The notes: generated by a model from the letters alone, not told the origin. Shown: positions 1-7,931, counted from the first letter of the stretch. The stretch: 64,000 nucleotides of DNA from an uncultured Pelagibacteraceae bacterium (GCA_902628275.1 CACOMI010000003.1:62001-126000); one strand, 5' to 3'. Program-made: numbers and translations.

Positions 1-1
1 T

Positions 2-64
2 CAAGTAGATCATATAGCAAGTATTTTAGATGAAAGATCAATTTGGCAAAGATATGGTTTCTAA
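2..64 (+). CDS. C-terminal end of an upstream gene (partial)
   Basis: An open frame enters from the left edge and stops with TAA at 62-64, giving a 20-residue tail that ends in WQRYGF. It overlaps the glyQ start by 11 nt, an overlap style common in this window. Too little is present to name the protein, and a chance open frame is possible. Confidence 0.35.
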   Translation, partial: QVDHIASILDERSIWQRYGF

Positions 65-935
65 AGCAAAAAAAGAAAAAAAAAAAATTCAAACATTCCA
101 AGATACAATTTTAAATCTTCAGAAATTTTGGAGTAAAAAAGGATGCATTATTCTTCAGCCTTATGATATGGAGGTTGGTGCAGGAACTTTTCATCCAGCT
201 ACTACCCTAAGATCACTTGGAAATAAACCATGGAAAGCAGCTTACGTACAACCATCAAGAAGACCTACAGATGGAAGATATGGAGACAATCCAAACAGGT
301 TGCAACACTATTATCAATTTCAAGTTTTAATTAAACCTTCCCCTGAAAATATAAAAAAACTTTATTTAAATAGTTTATCTACTATAGGAATAGATCATAA
401 TGATCATGATATAAGGTTTGTTGAAGATGATTGGGAAAGTCCAACATTAGGTGCCGCAGGATTGGGATGGGAAGTATGGTGTGATGGAATGGAAATTACT
501 CAATTCACCTATTTTCAACAAATGGCTGGATTTGATTGTAAACCTGTATCAGTTGAAATCACTTATGGTTTAGAAAGAATTTGTATGTTCACTCAAAAAG
601 AAAAAAACGTTTATGATTTGTTGTGGAATGATGAAGGTGTAAAATATCACGAAGTATTTCATCAAGCTGAAAAAGAATTTTCAGCATACAATTTTGAACA
701 CGCGAATGTAGAAACACTTTTGAAAATGTTTGAAATGCATGAGTCCGAGGCAAAAGATTTGGTAGAAAAAAAAATTTCTTTACCAGCATATGATCAATGT
801 TTAAAAGCCAGTCATGTATTTAATATTTTAGATGCAAGAGGTGCAATCAGTGTTGCACAAAGAGCAGGTTATATTGCTAGAATAAGAGATATTACAAAAT
901 CTGCAGCAGGCGTTTGGTTAGATAGTCAAAAATAA
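54..935 (+). CDS. glyQ: Glycyl-tRNA synthetase alpha subunit
   Basis: Alpha chain of the heterotetrameric bacterial glycyl-tRNA synthetase, which holds the catalytic core that activates glycine with ATP and charges tRNA-Gly in the cytoplasm. The sequence follows the GlyQ family closely: [41 protein letters not shown] and EITYGLERI are all present. The start at 54 gives 293 residues (E. coli about 303) and leaves 13 residues before the conserved TFQ. An in-frame ATG at 30 would add 8 residues and overlap the upstream frame by 35 nt; neither start has a clear Shine-Dalgarno site. The TAA overlaps the glyS ATG by one base, so the two subunits are translationally coupled. Confidence 0.95.
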   Translation: MVSKAKKEKKKIQTFQDTILNLQKFWSKKGCIILQPYDMEVGAGTFHPATTLRSLGNKPWKAAYVQPSRRPTDGRYGDNPNRLQHYYQFQVLIKPSPENIKKLYLNSLSTIGIDHNDHDIRFVEDDWESPTLGAAGLGWEVWCDGMEITQFTYFQQMAGFDCKPVSVEITYGLERICMFTQKEKNVYDLLWNDEGVKYHEVFHQAEKEFSAYNFEHANVETLLKMFEMHESEAKDLVEKKISLPAYDQCLKASHVFNILDARGAISVAQRAGYIARIRDITKSAAGVWLDSQK

Positions 936-3004
936 TGTCAGAGTTTTTTTTAGAATTATTTAGTGAAGAAATACCCTCAAATCTTCAACAAAATTTAAGG
1001 GAAGACTTACTTAAAAGTTTTAATGATTTTTTTTTAGAAAAATCAATTTTATTTAAAAAAAGATCATCATACTCAACACCAAACAGACTAGTGGTATTGT
1101 TTGAAGGAGTTCAAAAAAATGTTGTACTTAAATCAGAGGAGATTAAAGGTCCAAATATCAAGTCACCAGAGGTAGCACTAGAGGGTTTTGTTAGGTCAAA
1201 TAAAATCGTAAAAAAGGATCTCTACAAAAAGAAAACTGACAAAGGAGAATTTTATTTTTTCAAGACAAAATCAAAAAAATTGTACACACATGAATTGCTA
1301 GAGGAATTTATCCCAATATTGTTGAGTAAAATTCAATGGAAAAAATCAATGTATTGGGGAACTTTTGACCTAAATTGGGGTAGACCGTTAAAATCAATTC
1401 TAGCTGTATTTGATAAAAAAAAATTAAATTTTAATTTTCATCACCTAACATCTTCTAACTCAACTTTTATTGATAAAGAATTTGAGGAAAATAAAAAGTC
1501 ATTCTTAGAATTTAAAAATTATAAAAGTTTTTTTAAAAAAATGGACATTATCGTCGATCATAATGAAAGAAAAAAGTTAATAGAAAAAAAATTCAACAAT
1601 ATATTAAAAAATAAAAATGTTAAGATTCAACATAATCCTAGATTACTTAATGAGGTTGTAGATTTAACAGATCAACCAAATATCCTTCTTTGTGAATTTG
1701 ATAAGAAATTTTTAAATATTCCAAAAGAAATATTAATTATTACTATGCAATATCATCAAAAATATTTCCCTATATTTGATAATAAAGAAAATATTACCAA
1801 TGAGTTTTTAGTGGTTGCAAACAAAAAAGATAAAAAGGGATTAATCAAATTGGGAAATGAAAGGGTAGTTGAAGCAAGGTTAAGCGATGCAGAATTTTTT
1901 TGGAAAAAAGATAAATCTCAAAATATGGTCAAAAAAGTTACTGATTTAAAATCAATGAATTATTTTAGAGGATTAGGAAGTTATTTTGATAAAGCTCAAA
2001 GAATGAGAAAATTGGGTGGAATGATATCTGATGAACTTTTAATCAGTAAAGAAAAAGTTGAATTATCAGCATCAATTTGTAAAGTTGATTTATTATCAGA
2101 ATTAGTTGGTGAATTCCCAGAACTACAAGGTGTGATGGGAGGTTATTTTGCTAACGCACAAGGATTTGATAAAGATTTAGTGTTGGCAATAAGTGAGCAA
2201 TATTTGCCAATAGGTTCTGGATCAAGTGTCCCAAAAAAACCATTTAGCATCGCCCTTTCATTGACAGATAAAATAGATACTTTAGTTGGTTTTTTTGGTT
2301 TAAATCACAAGCCATCAAGTTCTAAAGATCCATATGCTTTAAGAAGATTAGCGTTAGGAGTAATAAGAATCATACTTGAAAATAAGAAAGATTTTAAAAT
2401 AAAAGATCTAATTAATTATTCTTCAAGTCTTTATTTAGATCAAGGTTTTGAAATTGAAAATAAATTTTTACAAAAAGAATTAACAGATTTTTTAATGGAA
2501 AGATTAAAATACTACATGAGGGAAAAAAATATAAGAAATGACATAATCCAAGCATCAACGAGTTCTTTTAACTTAGATCAATCACTTATTATTTTTAATA
2601 AGGCTAAGCATTTAAATAAAATAATTAGCAACAAAGATGGCTTAGATATTATTGCAAGTTACAAACGAGCTTCAAACATTTTACATAATGAATTAAAAAA
2701 TGAAAAAATAGAATTATCAAATACAACTGATCCTAGTATTTTTAAAACAGAAATAGAAAAAAACTTATTTAAAAAAATTAGTGATTTAAAGAAATATTTT
2801 TTGAGTATAAATAAGGATGAAAATTATGTTCAAACATTGGATAATTTAGCTAGCGTAAAAAGAGAAGTCTTTGATTTTTTTGATAATGTAATAGTTAATG
2901 AAGACGATCCAGTCATCAAGAAAAATAGGCTAGAACTAATCCAAATGATGTGTAAAACGTTTAACAATTATGTTAATTTTTCTTTAATAGACTCCCATCA
3001 ATGA
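935..3004 (+). CDS. glyS: Glycyl-tRNA synthetase beta subunit
   Basis: Beta chain of glycyl-tRNA synthetase, needed for tRNA recognition. At 689 residues it has the same length as the E. coli protein. It opens with the typical LLELF-like stretch (FFLELFSEEIPSN) and contains the GRPLKSILA, HNPRLLNEV, MQYHQKYFP and SKDPYALRRLALG segments of the family; the last belongs to the conserved HD-like region. It overlaps glyQ by 1 nt and ppdK by 4 nt (ATGA), so the three genes probably share one transcript. The protein is rich in Lys, Asn and Ile, as is usual in this AT-rich genome. Confidence 0.95.
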   Translation: MSEFFLELFSEEIPSNLQQNLREDLLKSFNDFFLEKSILFKKRSSYSTPNRLVVLFEGVQKNVVLKSEEIKGPNIKSPEVALEGFVRSNKIVKKDLYKKKTDKGEFYFFKTKSKKLYTHELLEEFIPILLSKIQWKKSMYWGTFDLNWGRPLKSILAVFDKKKLNFNFHHLTSSNSTFIDKEFEENKKSFLEFKNYKSFFKKMDIIVDHNERKKLIEKKFNNILKNKNVKIQHNPRLLNEVVDLTDQPNILLCEFDKKFLNIPKEILIITMQYHQKYFPIFDNKENITNEFLVVANKKDKKGLIKLGNERVVEARLSDAEFFWKKDKSQNMVKKVTDLKSMNYFRGLGSYFDKAQRMRKLGGMISDELLISKEKVELSASICKVDLLSELVGEFPELQGVMGGYFANAQGFDKDLVLAISEQYLPIGSGSSVPKKPFSIALSLTDKIDTLVGFFGLNHKPSSSKDPYALRRLALGVIRIILENKKDFKIKDLINYSSSLYLDQGFEIENKFLQKELTDFLMERLKYYMREKNIRNDIIQASTSSFNLDQSLIIFNKAKHLNKIISNKDGLDIIASYKRASNILHNELKNEKIELSNTTDPSIFKTEIEKNLFKKISDLKKYFLSINKDENYVQTLDNLASVKREVFDFFDNVIVNEDDPVIKKNRLELIQMMCKTFNNYVNFSLIDSHQ

Positions 3005-5661
3005 AAAAACTTATATTAAATTTTAATTCTAGGGATAGTAAAAAAATTAAAAATCCTAAAAATTTTTTAGGTGGAAAAGGTGCCAATCTCACTGAAATGG
3101 GAAGGATGGGTCTTCCAGTACCTCCTGGTTTTACAATATCAACAAAAGTTTGCGACATTTTTTATAGGGATAAAAAAAAATTAAACAAAAATTTAATTTC
3201 TCAAGTTAAAAAAGAATTAAAATTGATTGAAAAAGATGTCTCTAAAAAATTTGGAGACTTAAAAAATCCACTTTTGTTGTCCGTACGATCTGGTGCAAGA
3301 GTTTCAATGCCAGGAATGATGGATACTATTTTAAATTTAGGTCTAAATGATAAAACAGTCAAAGCTTTAGCGGTTAAAACTTTGAATGGAAGATTTGCTA
3401 AAGACAGCTATCGAAGATTCATTCAAATGTATGGCAATGTAGTTATGGGTGTTGAGAGCTATCATTTTGAGGAATTGATTGAAAATTATAAACTTACAAA
3501 AGGTGTTTTATTAGATACAGATCTAGATGAAACTGACTGGGATGGTTTGATTGAAGATTTTAAAAAAACAATAAGAGACAAGGCCAAAAAAGATTTTCCT
3601 CAAGATGTTTATGAGCAATTACTAGGTGCAATAAGTGCTGTTTTTTTATCGTGGGAAAGCAATAGAGCAAAAGTTTATAGAAAAATAAATCAAATTCCAG
3701 CTGAGTGGGGAACAGCGGTAAATGTTCAATCAATGGTATTTGGAAATATGGGTGATGATTGTGCGACTGGAGTTGTGTTTACCAGAAATCCATCCGATGG
3801 ATCAAATGAAATATATGGCGAGTATTTAATTAATGCTCAGGGTGAAGATGTTGTAGCAGGTACTAGGACTCCCCAACATATTACAAAAAAAGCTAGGCAA
3901 GACGCCAAAGTTAAAGAATTATCAATGGAAGAATCTATGCCAAAAGTTTTTAAAGAACTTCAAAAAATTTTAAAAAAATTAGAGAAACATTATAAAGATA
4001 TGCAAGATGTAGAATTTACAGTCGAAAGTAATAAACTATGGATGCTTCAAACTAGATCAGGAAAAAGAACAGCGAAATCGGCAGTTAAAATTGCAGTTGA
4101 TATGGTTAATGAAAAATTAATTTCAAAAAAAGAAGCTGTGTTAAGAATTGATCCAAAATCTCTAGATACACTTTTGCATCCTACATTGGATGAAAAAAGT
4201 TCAATCAATGTAATAGCAAATGGATTACCGGCATCACCGGGTGCTGCTAGTGGTAAAGTGGTATTTACATCTGAAGAAGCAGAAAGATTAACTGCAATGA
4301 TGCAAGATACAATTTTGGTAAGAGTAGAAACCTCTCCAGAGGATATACAAGGAATGCATGCTGCTAAAGGAATTTTGACTGCCAGAGGAGGAATGACAAG
4401 TCATGCGGCTGTTGTTGCAAGAGGTATGGGCAGACCATGTGTATCAGGATCAAGTGAAATTGATATAAACTATCAAAATAAATCTTTTAAAACATCTTCA
4501 ATGAAGATTCAAGAAGGAGACATAATCACTATAGATGGCTCAACTGGAAGAATTATTGCTGGAAGTGTTTCAACGGTGAAACCAGAAATATCTGGTGATT
4601 TTTCGAAGTTGATGTCTTGGGCTGACAGTTTCAGGAAATTAAAAGTAAGAACAAATTCTGAGACTCCAAAAGATACTAAAACAGCAAAAGACTTTGGCGC
4701 AGAAGGAATTGGACTATGTAGAACTGAGCACATGTTTTTTGATGAAGAAAGAATTTTGTCTGTAAGAGAAATGATATTATCAAAAACAAAAGAGGATAGA
4801 TCAAAAGCATTAGACAAACTATTGCCGCATCAAAGAAAAGATTTTATTGATATTTTTAAAATTATGAGTGGATTACCAGTAACCGTAAGATTGTTGGACC
4901 CACCATTACATGAATTCTTACCTCGAACAGAAAAGGAAATTAATGAGGTTGCTCAAATAGTTAATCTTCCAATTAAAGAGATACAGTCAAGGATTGAAGA
5001 GCTTCATGAGCAAAATCCTATGCTAGGACATAGAGGCTGTCGTTTGGGAATATCTTTTCCAGAAATTTACGAAATGCAATGTAAGGCAATTTTTGAAGCT
5101 TTGGTAAAACTAAAAAAAAGTAAAATAAAATCTGCATTTCCTGAAATAATGATACCTTTAGTATCTACTGAAGCAGAGATAAGAATTATGAAAGATTTAG
5201 TAATTAGAACAGCGAGTCAAGTTCAACAAGAACATAAATTAAAAATAGAATTTTTAGTAGGTACGATGATAGAATTACCTAGAGCAGCTATAAAAGCAAA
5301 GGAAATTGCTAAACATGCTGAATTTTTTAGTTTTGGAACAAATGATTTAACACAAACTACTTTTGGGATTAGTAGAGATGATAGTGGAAAATTCTTAAAT
5401 GACTATTTAGAAAATAAAATATTTTCTATAGATCCGTTTGTTTCAATTGATGAAGGTGTTTCAGATTTAGTGGAAATAGCAGTTGAAAAAGGGCGAAAAC
5501 AAAACAAAAATCTTAAATTGGGTATTTGTGGAGAGCATGGAGGAGATCCGCAAAGTATATATTTTTGTTCTAGAGCAGGCTTGAATTACGTTTCTTGCTC
5601 ACCTTATAGAGTCCCAGTTGCCAGGTTAGCTGCCGCTCAGGCTGAACTTCAAAAAAAATAA
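3001..5661 (+). CDS. ppdK: Pyruvate, phosphate dikinase
   Basis: Interconverts pyruvate + ATP + Pi with phosphoenolpyruvate + AMP + PPi, linking glycolysis and gluconeogenesis. The 886 residues show the expected order: N-terminal ATP-grasp domain (GGKGANLTEMGRMGLPVPPG near residue 22), swivelling phosphohistidine domain with GGMTSHAAVVARG (catalytic His468), and C-terminal PEP/pyruvate TIM barrel ending in GICGEHGGDP (catalytic Cys843). Length matches other bacterial PPDKs (about 880). The start overlaps the glyS stop by 4 nt. The gene ends 8 bp before the left copy of the tmRNA-derived repeat, so its native downstream region has been replaced by the island. No own terminator is evident. Confidence 0.96.
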   Translation: MKKLILNFNSRDSKKIKNPKNFLGGKGANLTEMGRMGLPVPPGFTISTKVCDIFYRDKKKLNKNLISQVKKELKLIEKDVSKKFGDLKNPLLLSVRSGARVSMPGMMDTILNLGLNDKTVKALAVKTLNGRFAKDSYRRFIQMYGNVVMGVESYHFEELIENYKLTKGVLLDTDLDETDWDGLIEDFKKTIRDKAKKDFPQDVYEQLLGAISAVFLSWESNRAKVYRKINQIPAEWGTAVNVQSMVFGNMGDDCATGVVFTRNPSDGSNEIYGEYLINAQGEDVVAGTRTPQHITKKARQDAKVKELSMEESMPKVFKELQKILKKLEKHYKDMQDVEFTVESNKLWMLQTRSGKRTAKSAVKIAVDMVNEKLISKKEAVLRIDPKSLDTLLHPTLDEKSSINVIANGLPASPGAASGKVVFTSEEAERLTAMMQDTILVRVETSPEDIQGMHAAKGILTARGGMTSHAAVVARGMGRPCVSGSSEIDINYQNKSFKTSSMKIQEGDIITIDGSTGRIIAGSVSTVKPEISGDFSKLMSWADSFRKLKVRTNSETPKDTKTAKDFGAEGIGLCRTEHMFFDEERILSVREMILSKTKEDRSKALDKLLPHQRKDFIDIFKIMSGLPVTVRLLDPPLHEFLPRTEKEINEVAQIVNLPIKEIQSRIEELHEQNPMLGHRGCRLGISFPEIYEMQCKAIFEALVKLKKSKIKSAFPEIMIPLVSTEAEIRIMKDLVIRTASQVQQEHKLKIEFLVGTMIELPRAAIKAKEIAKHAEFFSFGTNDLTQTTFGISRDDSGKFLNDYLENKIFSIDPFVSIDEGVSDLVEIAVEKGRKQNKNLKLGICGEHGGDPQSIYFCSRAGLNYVSCSPYRVPVARLAAAQAELQKK

Positions 5662-5668
5662 TTTAATC

Positions 5669-5693
5669 AGGGGCGTTCTGTTGCCAGGTGCCC
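5669..5693. repeat. Left 25-bp direct repeat (displaced ssrA 3' end, att-like)
   Basis: These 25 bases are identical to 7667-7691, the 3' end of the permuted tmRNA gene. Identity stops at 5694, where the native gene continues with C but this copy has T, breaking the last pair of the terminal hairpin. A partial copy of an RNA 3' end at the far side of a small gene cluster is the signature left by a site-specific integrase. Which base the crossover used is not visible. Confidence 0.8.
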
Positions 5694-5751
5694 TTAACCA
5701 TTTCCCGTGAATGTTGAATAATTTGATTTTGAAACGTTAAAAATCTTATTT

Positions 5752-5791
5752 AACTGCGGTTAGATTGCGGTCAAATTCCATACTGCGGTCA
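5752..5791 (+). repeat. Three 11-bp repeats (TGCGGT core) at left island end
   Basis: Units aactgcggtta (5752-5762), gattgcggtca (5763-5773) and tactgcggtca (5781-5791). The first two abut with an 11-bp period and the third follows after 7 bp. They lie between the left att-like repeat and the first island gene. The spacing near one helical turn and the position fit recombinase arm-type sites or operator sites upstream of the GTG at 5815. Confidence 0.6.
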
Positions 5792-5814
5792 CAATTTATT
5801 TATATAAATTCATT

Positions 5815-6360
5815 GTGTCACTAAGATATTCAAATCTAATTTCAAGCGCACTTCACACAACTTATACACTTCCTCAAAAATGGGTTAATGATATTAAACA
5901 TGTAGAATTCAATGAAATTCTCTCATCATCAATTGGGCCACTAGCTTTAGTATTTGGTTGGAAAAATAAACATAAAGAGGAATTCTCAGAAATTGCATCT
6001 GGAGTTCTAGCATCAAGTTTTATACATGGAGACCCAATTGGCAGTATAAGCTCGATAGTAGTTTTGGCTTATAAATATTCAAAGACAAAAAATAAAGCAG
6101 AGTTTAATAATCTTAAATGGGGTTTTTTTAAAGGAACTCTAAGTGTTGGTGCATTTGCATTAACTACTAAGTTTGTTTCCTCTTCCTTATTTGGTTTTAT
6201 AGTTGCTCTATGTGTTGCGGGAATTATTAGAAAATCATTGGGATACTTAAAACTGTTGCAGTACATTAAATATCTTAAGCAATTCAAACCAAAGTTTAAA
6301 AAGTATATGACTAGACGAGAATTTATGACCTTAAATTTTATGACTCTTAAAAATGCTTGA
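5815..6360 (+). CDS. Island hypothetical protein with C-terminal hydrophobic segments
   Basis: First gene of the island, 181 residues from a GTG start; not recognised. The N-terminal half is mixed (a WVNDIKHVEF stretch, then IGPLALVFGW). Two or three hydrophobic segments follow in the second half (GTLSVGAFALTTKFV, SLFGFIVALCVAGII), and the tail is basic (KFKKYMTRREF). This suggests a small inner-membrane protein. It overlaps the 22-codon frame at 6353 by 8 nt, so it appears to head a tightly coupled cluster. The upstream 11-bp repeats could hold its control region. No function can be assigned. Confidence 0.6.
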   Translation: MSLRYSNLISSALHTTYTLPQKWVNDIKHVEFNEILSSSIGPLALVFGWKNKHKEEFSEIASGVLASSFIHGDPIGSISSIVVLAYKYSKTKNKAEFNNLKWGFFKGTLSVGAFALTTKFVSSSLFGFIVALCVAGIIRKSLGYLKLLQYIKYLKQFKPKFKKYMTRREFMTLNFMTLKNA

Positions 6361-6421
6361 AACTATAATATTTATTGAACTTGTAGCTTTAGGTCTAGGG
6401 CTATATTTTTCATATCAATGA
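6353..6421 (+). CDS. 22-aa membrane peptide, coupled to both neighbours
   Basis: A short frame, ATG at 6353 and TGA at 6419-6421, encodes a single hydrophobic helix (MLETIIFIELVALGLGLYF followed by SYQ). It overlaps the end of the preceding gene by 8 nt and the start of the next by 4 nt (ATGA). That exact nesting is hard to explain if the frame is not translated, because it is the usual architecture of coupled genes in this genome. The hydrophobic composition fits a one-pass membrane micropeptide. Function is unknown and translation is inferred. Confidence 0.5.
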   Translation: MLETIIFIELVALGLGLYFSYQ

Positions 6422-6951
6422 TTTTTGGTTTATTTAAAAAAAAGAAAAAAGAAAATACAGATAAAGATATTTCTGAAATTTTTGGGAAGATAAATAAATT
6501 ATTTAATACAGAGAATTCAAAATTTGTTTTAGATCTTTATAGTCTTGTATTTTTCCAATTAAAAACATTAGTTTTTACCCTTTTAGCTCCAGTAGATTTA
6601 AATAATAATGACAAATTACACAAATTATATAATCATAAATTTTCATTAGGATATATTTATGGATTGATTATTGCTTTAATTCAAAGCAATGATTTTATGA
6701 AAAAAAAAGAGGAACAATTGCATCAATTATTATTTGTTGAAATGACGAAAAGCCTTTTTGGCTTTTCTCAAGATGTTTCAGAAAATTATTTTAAAATGAG
6801 CAGGACGGTTTTTGCAGAAGATAAGATATTTTTGAAGGGTATTAGTGCAGGAGCTAATGAATTTATAAACTTTCAAAAAGGAAGATTTAAAGGAAAAATT
6901 GGTATATATTTTGACCAAGGTATTAAAGAGTTTGTGAAAGATTTAAATTAA
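6418..6951 (+). CDS. Island hypothetical protein
   Basis: Encodes 177 residues; not recognised. It starts with a very basic segment (FGLFKKKKKE near residue 3), then a hydrophobic stretch around residues 43-60 (SLVFFQLKTLVFTLLAP). The rest is mostly helical and polar, with GYIYGLIIALI around residue 78 and GISAGANEFINFQKGRFKG near the C-terminus. It may associate with the membrane. The ATG overlaps the stop of the 22-codon frame. The TAA at 6949-6951 is followed immediately by the next ATG, so the gene sits inside a co-transcribed unit. Confidence 0.65.
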   Translation: MIFGLFKKKKKENTDKDISEIFGKINKLFNTENSKFVLDLYSLVFFQLKTLVFTLLAPVDLNNNDKLHKLYNHKFSLGYIYGLIIALIQSNDFMKKKEEQLHQLLFVEMTKSLFGFSQDVSENYFKMSRTVFAEDKIFLKGISAGANEFINFQKGRFKGKIGIYFDQGIKEFVKDLN

Positions 6952-7146
6952 ATGGATATTTGGCAAATAATACTTGCTTTAGTCATAGTTGGTTTATCTA
7001 TTATTATGCCAATTTATTATTCATTAAAGAAGAAAAAATTAGCACAACAATTAAAAGAGGGAAGACAAGTTTCTGAGAGAGAAAAAATTAGAGTTTATAT
7101 AGATCAAATCAATCAACAGTCTAGAGATAGAAATAGAAAATTATAA
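6952..7146 (+). CDS. Small single-pass membrane protein (64 aa)
   Basis: Starts on the base after the preceding stop. Residues 4-24 form one hydrophobic helix (WQIILALVIVGLSIIMPIYY). The remainder is strongly charged and probably helical (KKKKLAQQLKEGR, REKIRVYIDQINQQ), typical of a small bitopic protein with a cytoplasmic tail. No family recognised. Zero spacing to the upstream gene and 3 nt to the downstream gene place it in the island operon. Confidence 0.65.
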   Translation: MDIWQIILALVIVGLSIIMPIYYSLKKKKLAQQLKEGRQVSEREKIRVYIDQINQQSRDRNRKL

Positions 7147-7149
7147 ATA

Positions 7150-7578
7150 ATGCACCATTCACTAAAAAAAATAAAAAAAGAAAGGTTTGCAGATCTAATT
7201 CAGAATATAATTAAAAAACAAACGAAAGAGGAAATTTTTCAATCTGTTACTTCAGAGATGAAAATTATTAAGTCAAAAAAATTTAAAAATCCTGACTTAA
7301 TATTAGCTTTGAATGATCAAGTTTCTGAGTTTGATTTTATGCCAGTATTGGGAGGTGAACACAAAGGAGAGATATCAATAAAAGTTGTATTGGTTGAAGG
7401 GAAGTATAAAGCATTGAAGTATTATATTGAGAAAAAATTATTTAAAAAATCTACTAAAATTGATACCAAAACCATGGACTCAATGTTTTTTTTGCATACA
7501 TATCATTACGCTATTATGGCGCATGATGATCGAAGACTAAGAAAAGTTTTGGGTATAAAAAAAGGTTTGTTTGGATAA
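7150..7578 (+). CDS. Island hypothetical protein (142 aa)
   Basis: Last island gene; not recognised. It is soluble-looking, with a basic helical N-terminus (KKIKKERFADLIQNIIKK), a central beta-like section (FMPVLGGEHKGEISIKVVL) and a C-terminus with several histidines (FFLHTYHYAIMAHDDRRLRK). Nothing in it resembles the R...HxxR...Y motif of a tyrosine recombinase. It begins 3 nt after the previous stop and ends 10 bp before the right-end 11-bp repeats, so those repeats are outside coding sequence. Confidence 0.65.
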   Translation: MHHSLKKIKKERFADLIQNIIKKQTKEEIFQSVTSEMKIIKSKKFKNPDLILALNDQVSEFDFMPVLGGEHKGEISIKVVLVEGKYKALKYYIEKKLFKKSTKIDTKTMDSMFFLHTYHYAIMAHDDRRLRKVLGIKKGLFG

Positions 7579-7588
7579 ATCAAATTTG

Positions 7589-7610
7589 AACTGCGCCTCA
7601 ACTGCGCCCG
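7589..7610 (+). repeat. Tandem 11-bp repeat (AACTGCGCC) at right island end
   Basis: Units aactgcgcctc (7589-7599) and aactgcgcccg (7600-7610) are directly tandem. They share the AACTGCG core and the 11-bp period with the repeats at 5752-5791 at the other end of the island. Both arrays lie inside the att-like repeats, the arrangement expected of recombinase arm sites. Confidence 0.6.
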
Positions 7611-7666
7611 AGTATTTTTTTTCTTTCTTTAATTGTTGATACTGCAAACTAAATTAACAAATGAGA

Positions 7667-7691
7667 AGGGGCGTTCTGTTGCCAGGTGCCC
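7667..7691. repeat. Right 25-bp direct repeat (intact ssrA 3' end)
   Basis: Identical to 5669-5693. Here it forms the 3'-terminal hairpin of the tmRNA coding segment on the minus strand, with 5-bp GGGGC/GCCCC arms at 7668-7672 and 7688-7692. This is therefore the functional copy that keeps ssrA intact after insertion. Confidence 0.8.
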
Positions 7692-7925
7692 CAGACCCCG
7701 TTTGCTTAATTAACTTAGTTAATTAGGCAGCAAGTGCGTAACTTTCGTTAGCAATTATAAATTAGCCCTTTACGGTGGAACAATTCCGAACGAAAGAATA
7801 GCTTTTAGTCACCCGTCGAATCTAGTTCACCCCCATAAGTTGTAATGGTGGAGGTGGTGGGTACTGCCCCCACGTCCGCAATGGTTATTACGAAATTCGT
7901 TTATCGTCATAGTTGGAAATCCAAC
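7668..7925 (-). ncRNA. ssrA: Circularly permuted (two-piece type) tmRNA
   Basis: tmRNA rescues stalled ribosomes by acting as tRNA-Ala and then as a short mRNA for a degradation tag. On the minus strand the order is permuted. The acceptor segment (about 7925-7846) comes first: a 5-bp T-stem with GGCAGUA loop (7873-7857), 3' acceptor strand CACCUCC, discriminator A and CCA (7848-7846). An 11-nt spacer (7845-7835) follows. Then comes the 5' acceptor strand GGGGGUG (7834-7828) with GAUUCGACGGG of the D-arm side, the tag frame (7752-7723) and the terminal hairpin (7692-7668). The 7-bp acceptor stem pairs fully and carries G-U at the third pair, the alanine identity element. The 5' limit is estimated from the GUUGG/CCAAC hairpin at 7912-7925. 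Confidence 0.92.
7723..7752 (-). other. tmRNA proteolysis tag reading frame (ANESYALAA)
   Basis: Nine sense codons and TAA on the minus strand encode ANESYALAA. With the alanine carried by tmRNA itself the appended tag would be AANESYALAA. The ALAA end is the kind of degron recognised by ClpXP in other bacteria. The preceding AUUUAUAAUU is the A/U-rich stretch expected upstream of a resume codon. Confidence 0.9.
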
Positions 7926-7931
7926 ATTATT

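Larger units (their letters stand above)
5669..7691. mobile_element. Candidate 2-kb integrative mini-island seated in ssrA
   Basis: About 2.0 kb bounded by identical 25-bp direct repeats, one of them the 3' end of ssrA. It carries five plus-strand ORFs (181, 22, 177, 64 and 142 aa) that I cannot assign to families. Tandem 11-bp-spaced repeats with an ACTGCG core sit just inside each end (5752-5791 and 7589-7610), resembling recombinase arm sites. No integrase, excisionase or replication gene is recognisable, so it is either a remnant or an element mobilised in trans. tmRNA and tRNA 3' ends are well-known targets of tyrosine recombinases. That the segment moved is an inference from the repeats. 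Confidence 0.6.

Noticed and set aside
7150-7578. Last island gene as a possible integrase
   Set aside because: No R-HxxR-Y or serine-recombinase motif; 142 residues with no similarity that I can recognise.
7589-7660. Terminator for the island operon
   Set aside because: There is a T-run but no stable inverted repeat before it; the sequence there is a direct repeat.
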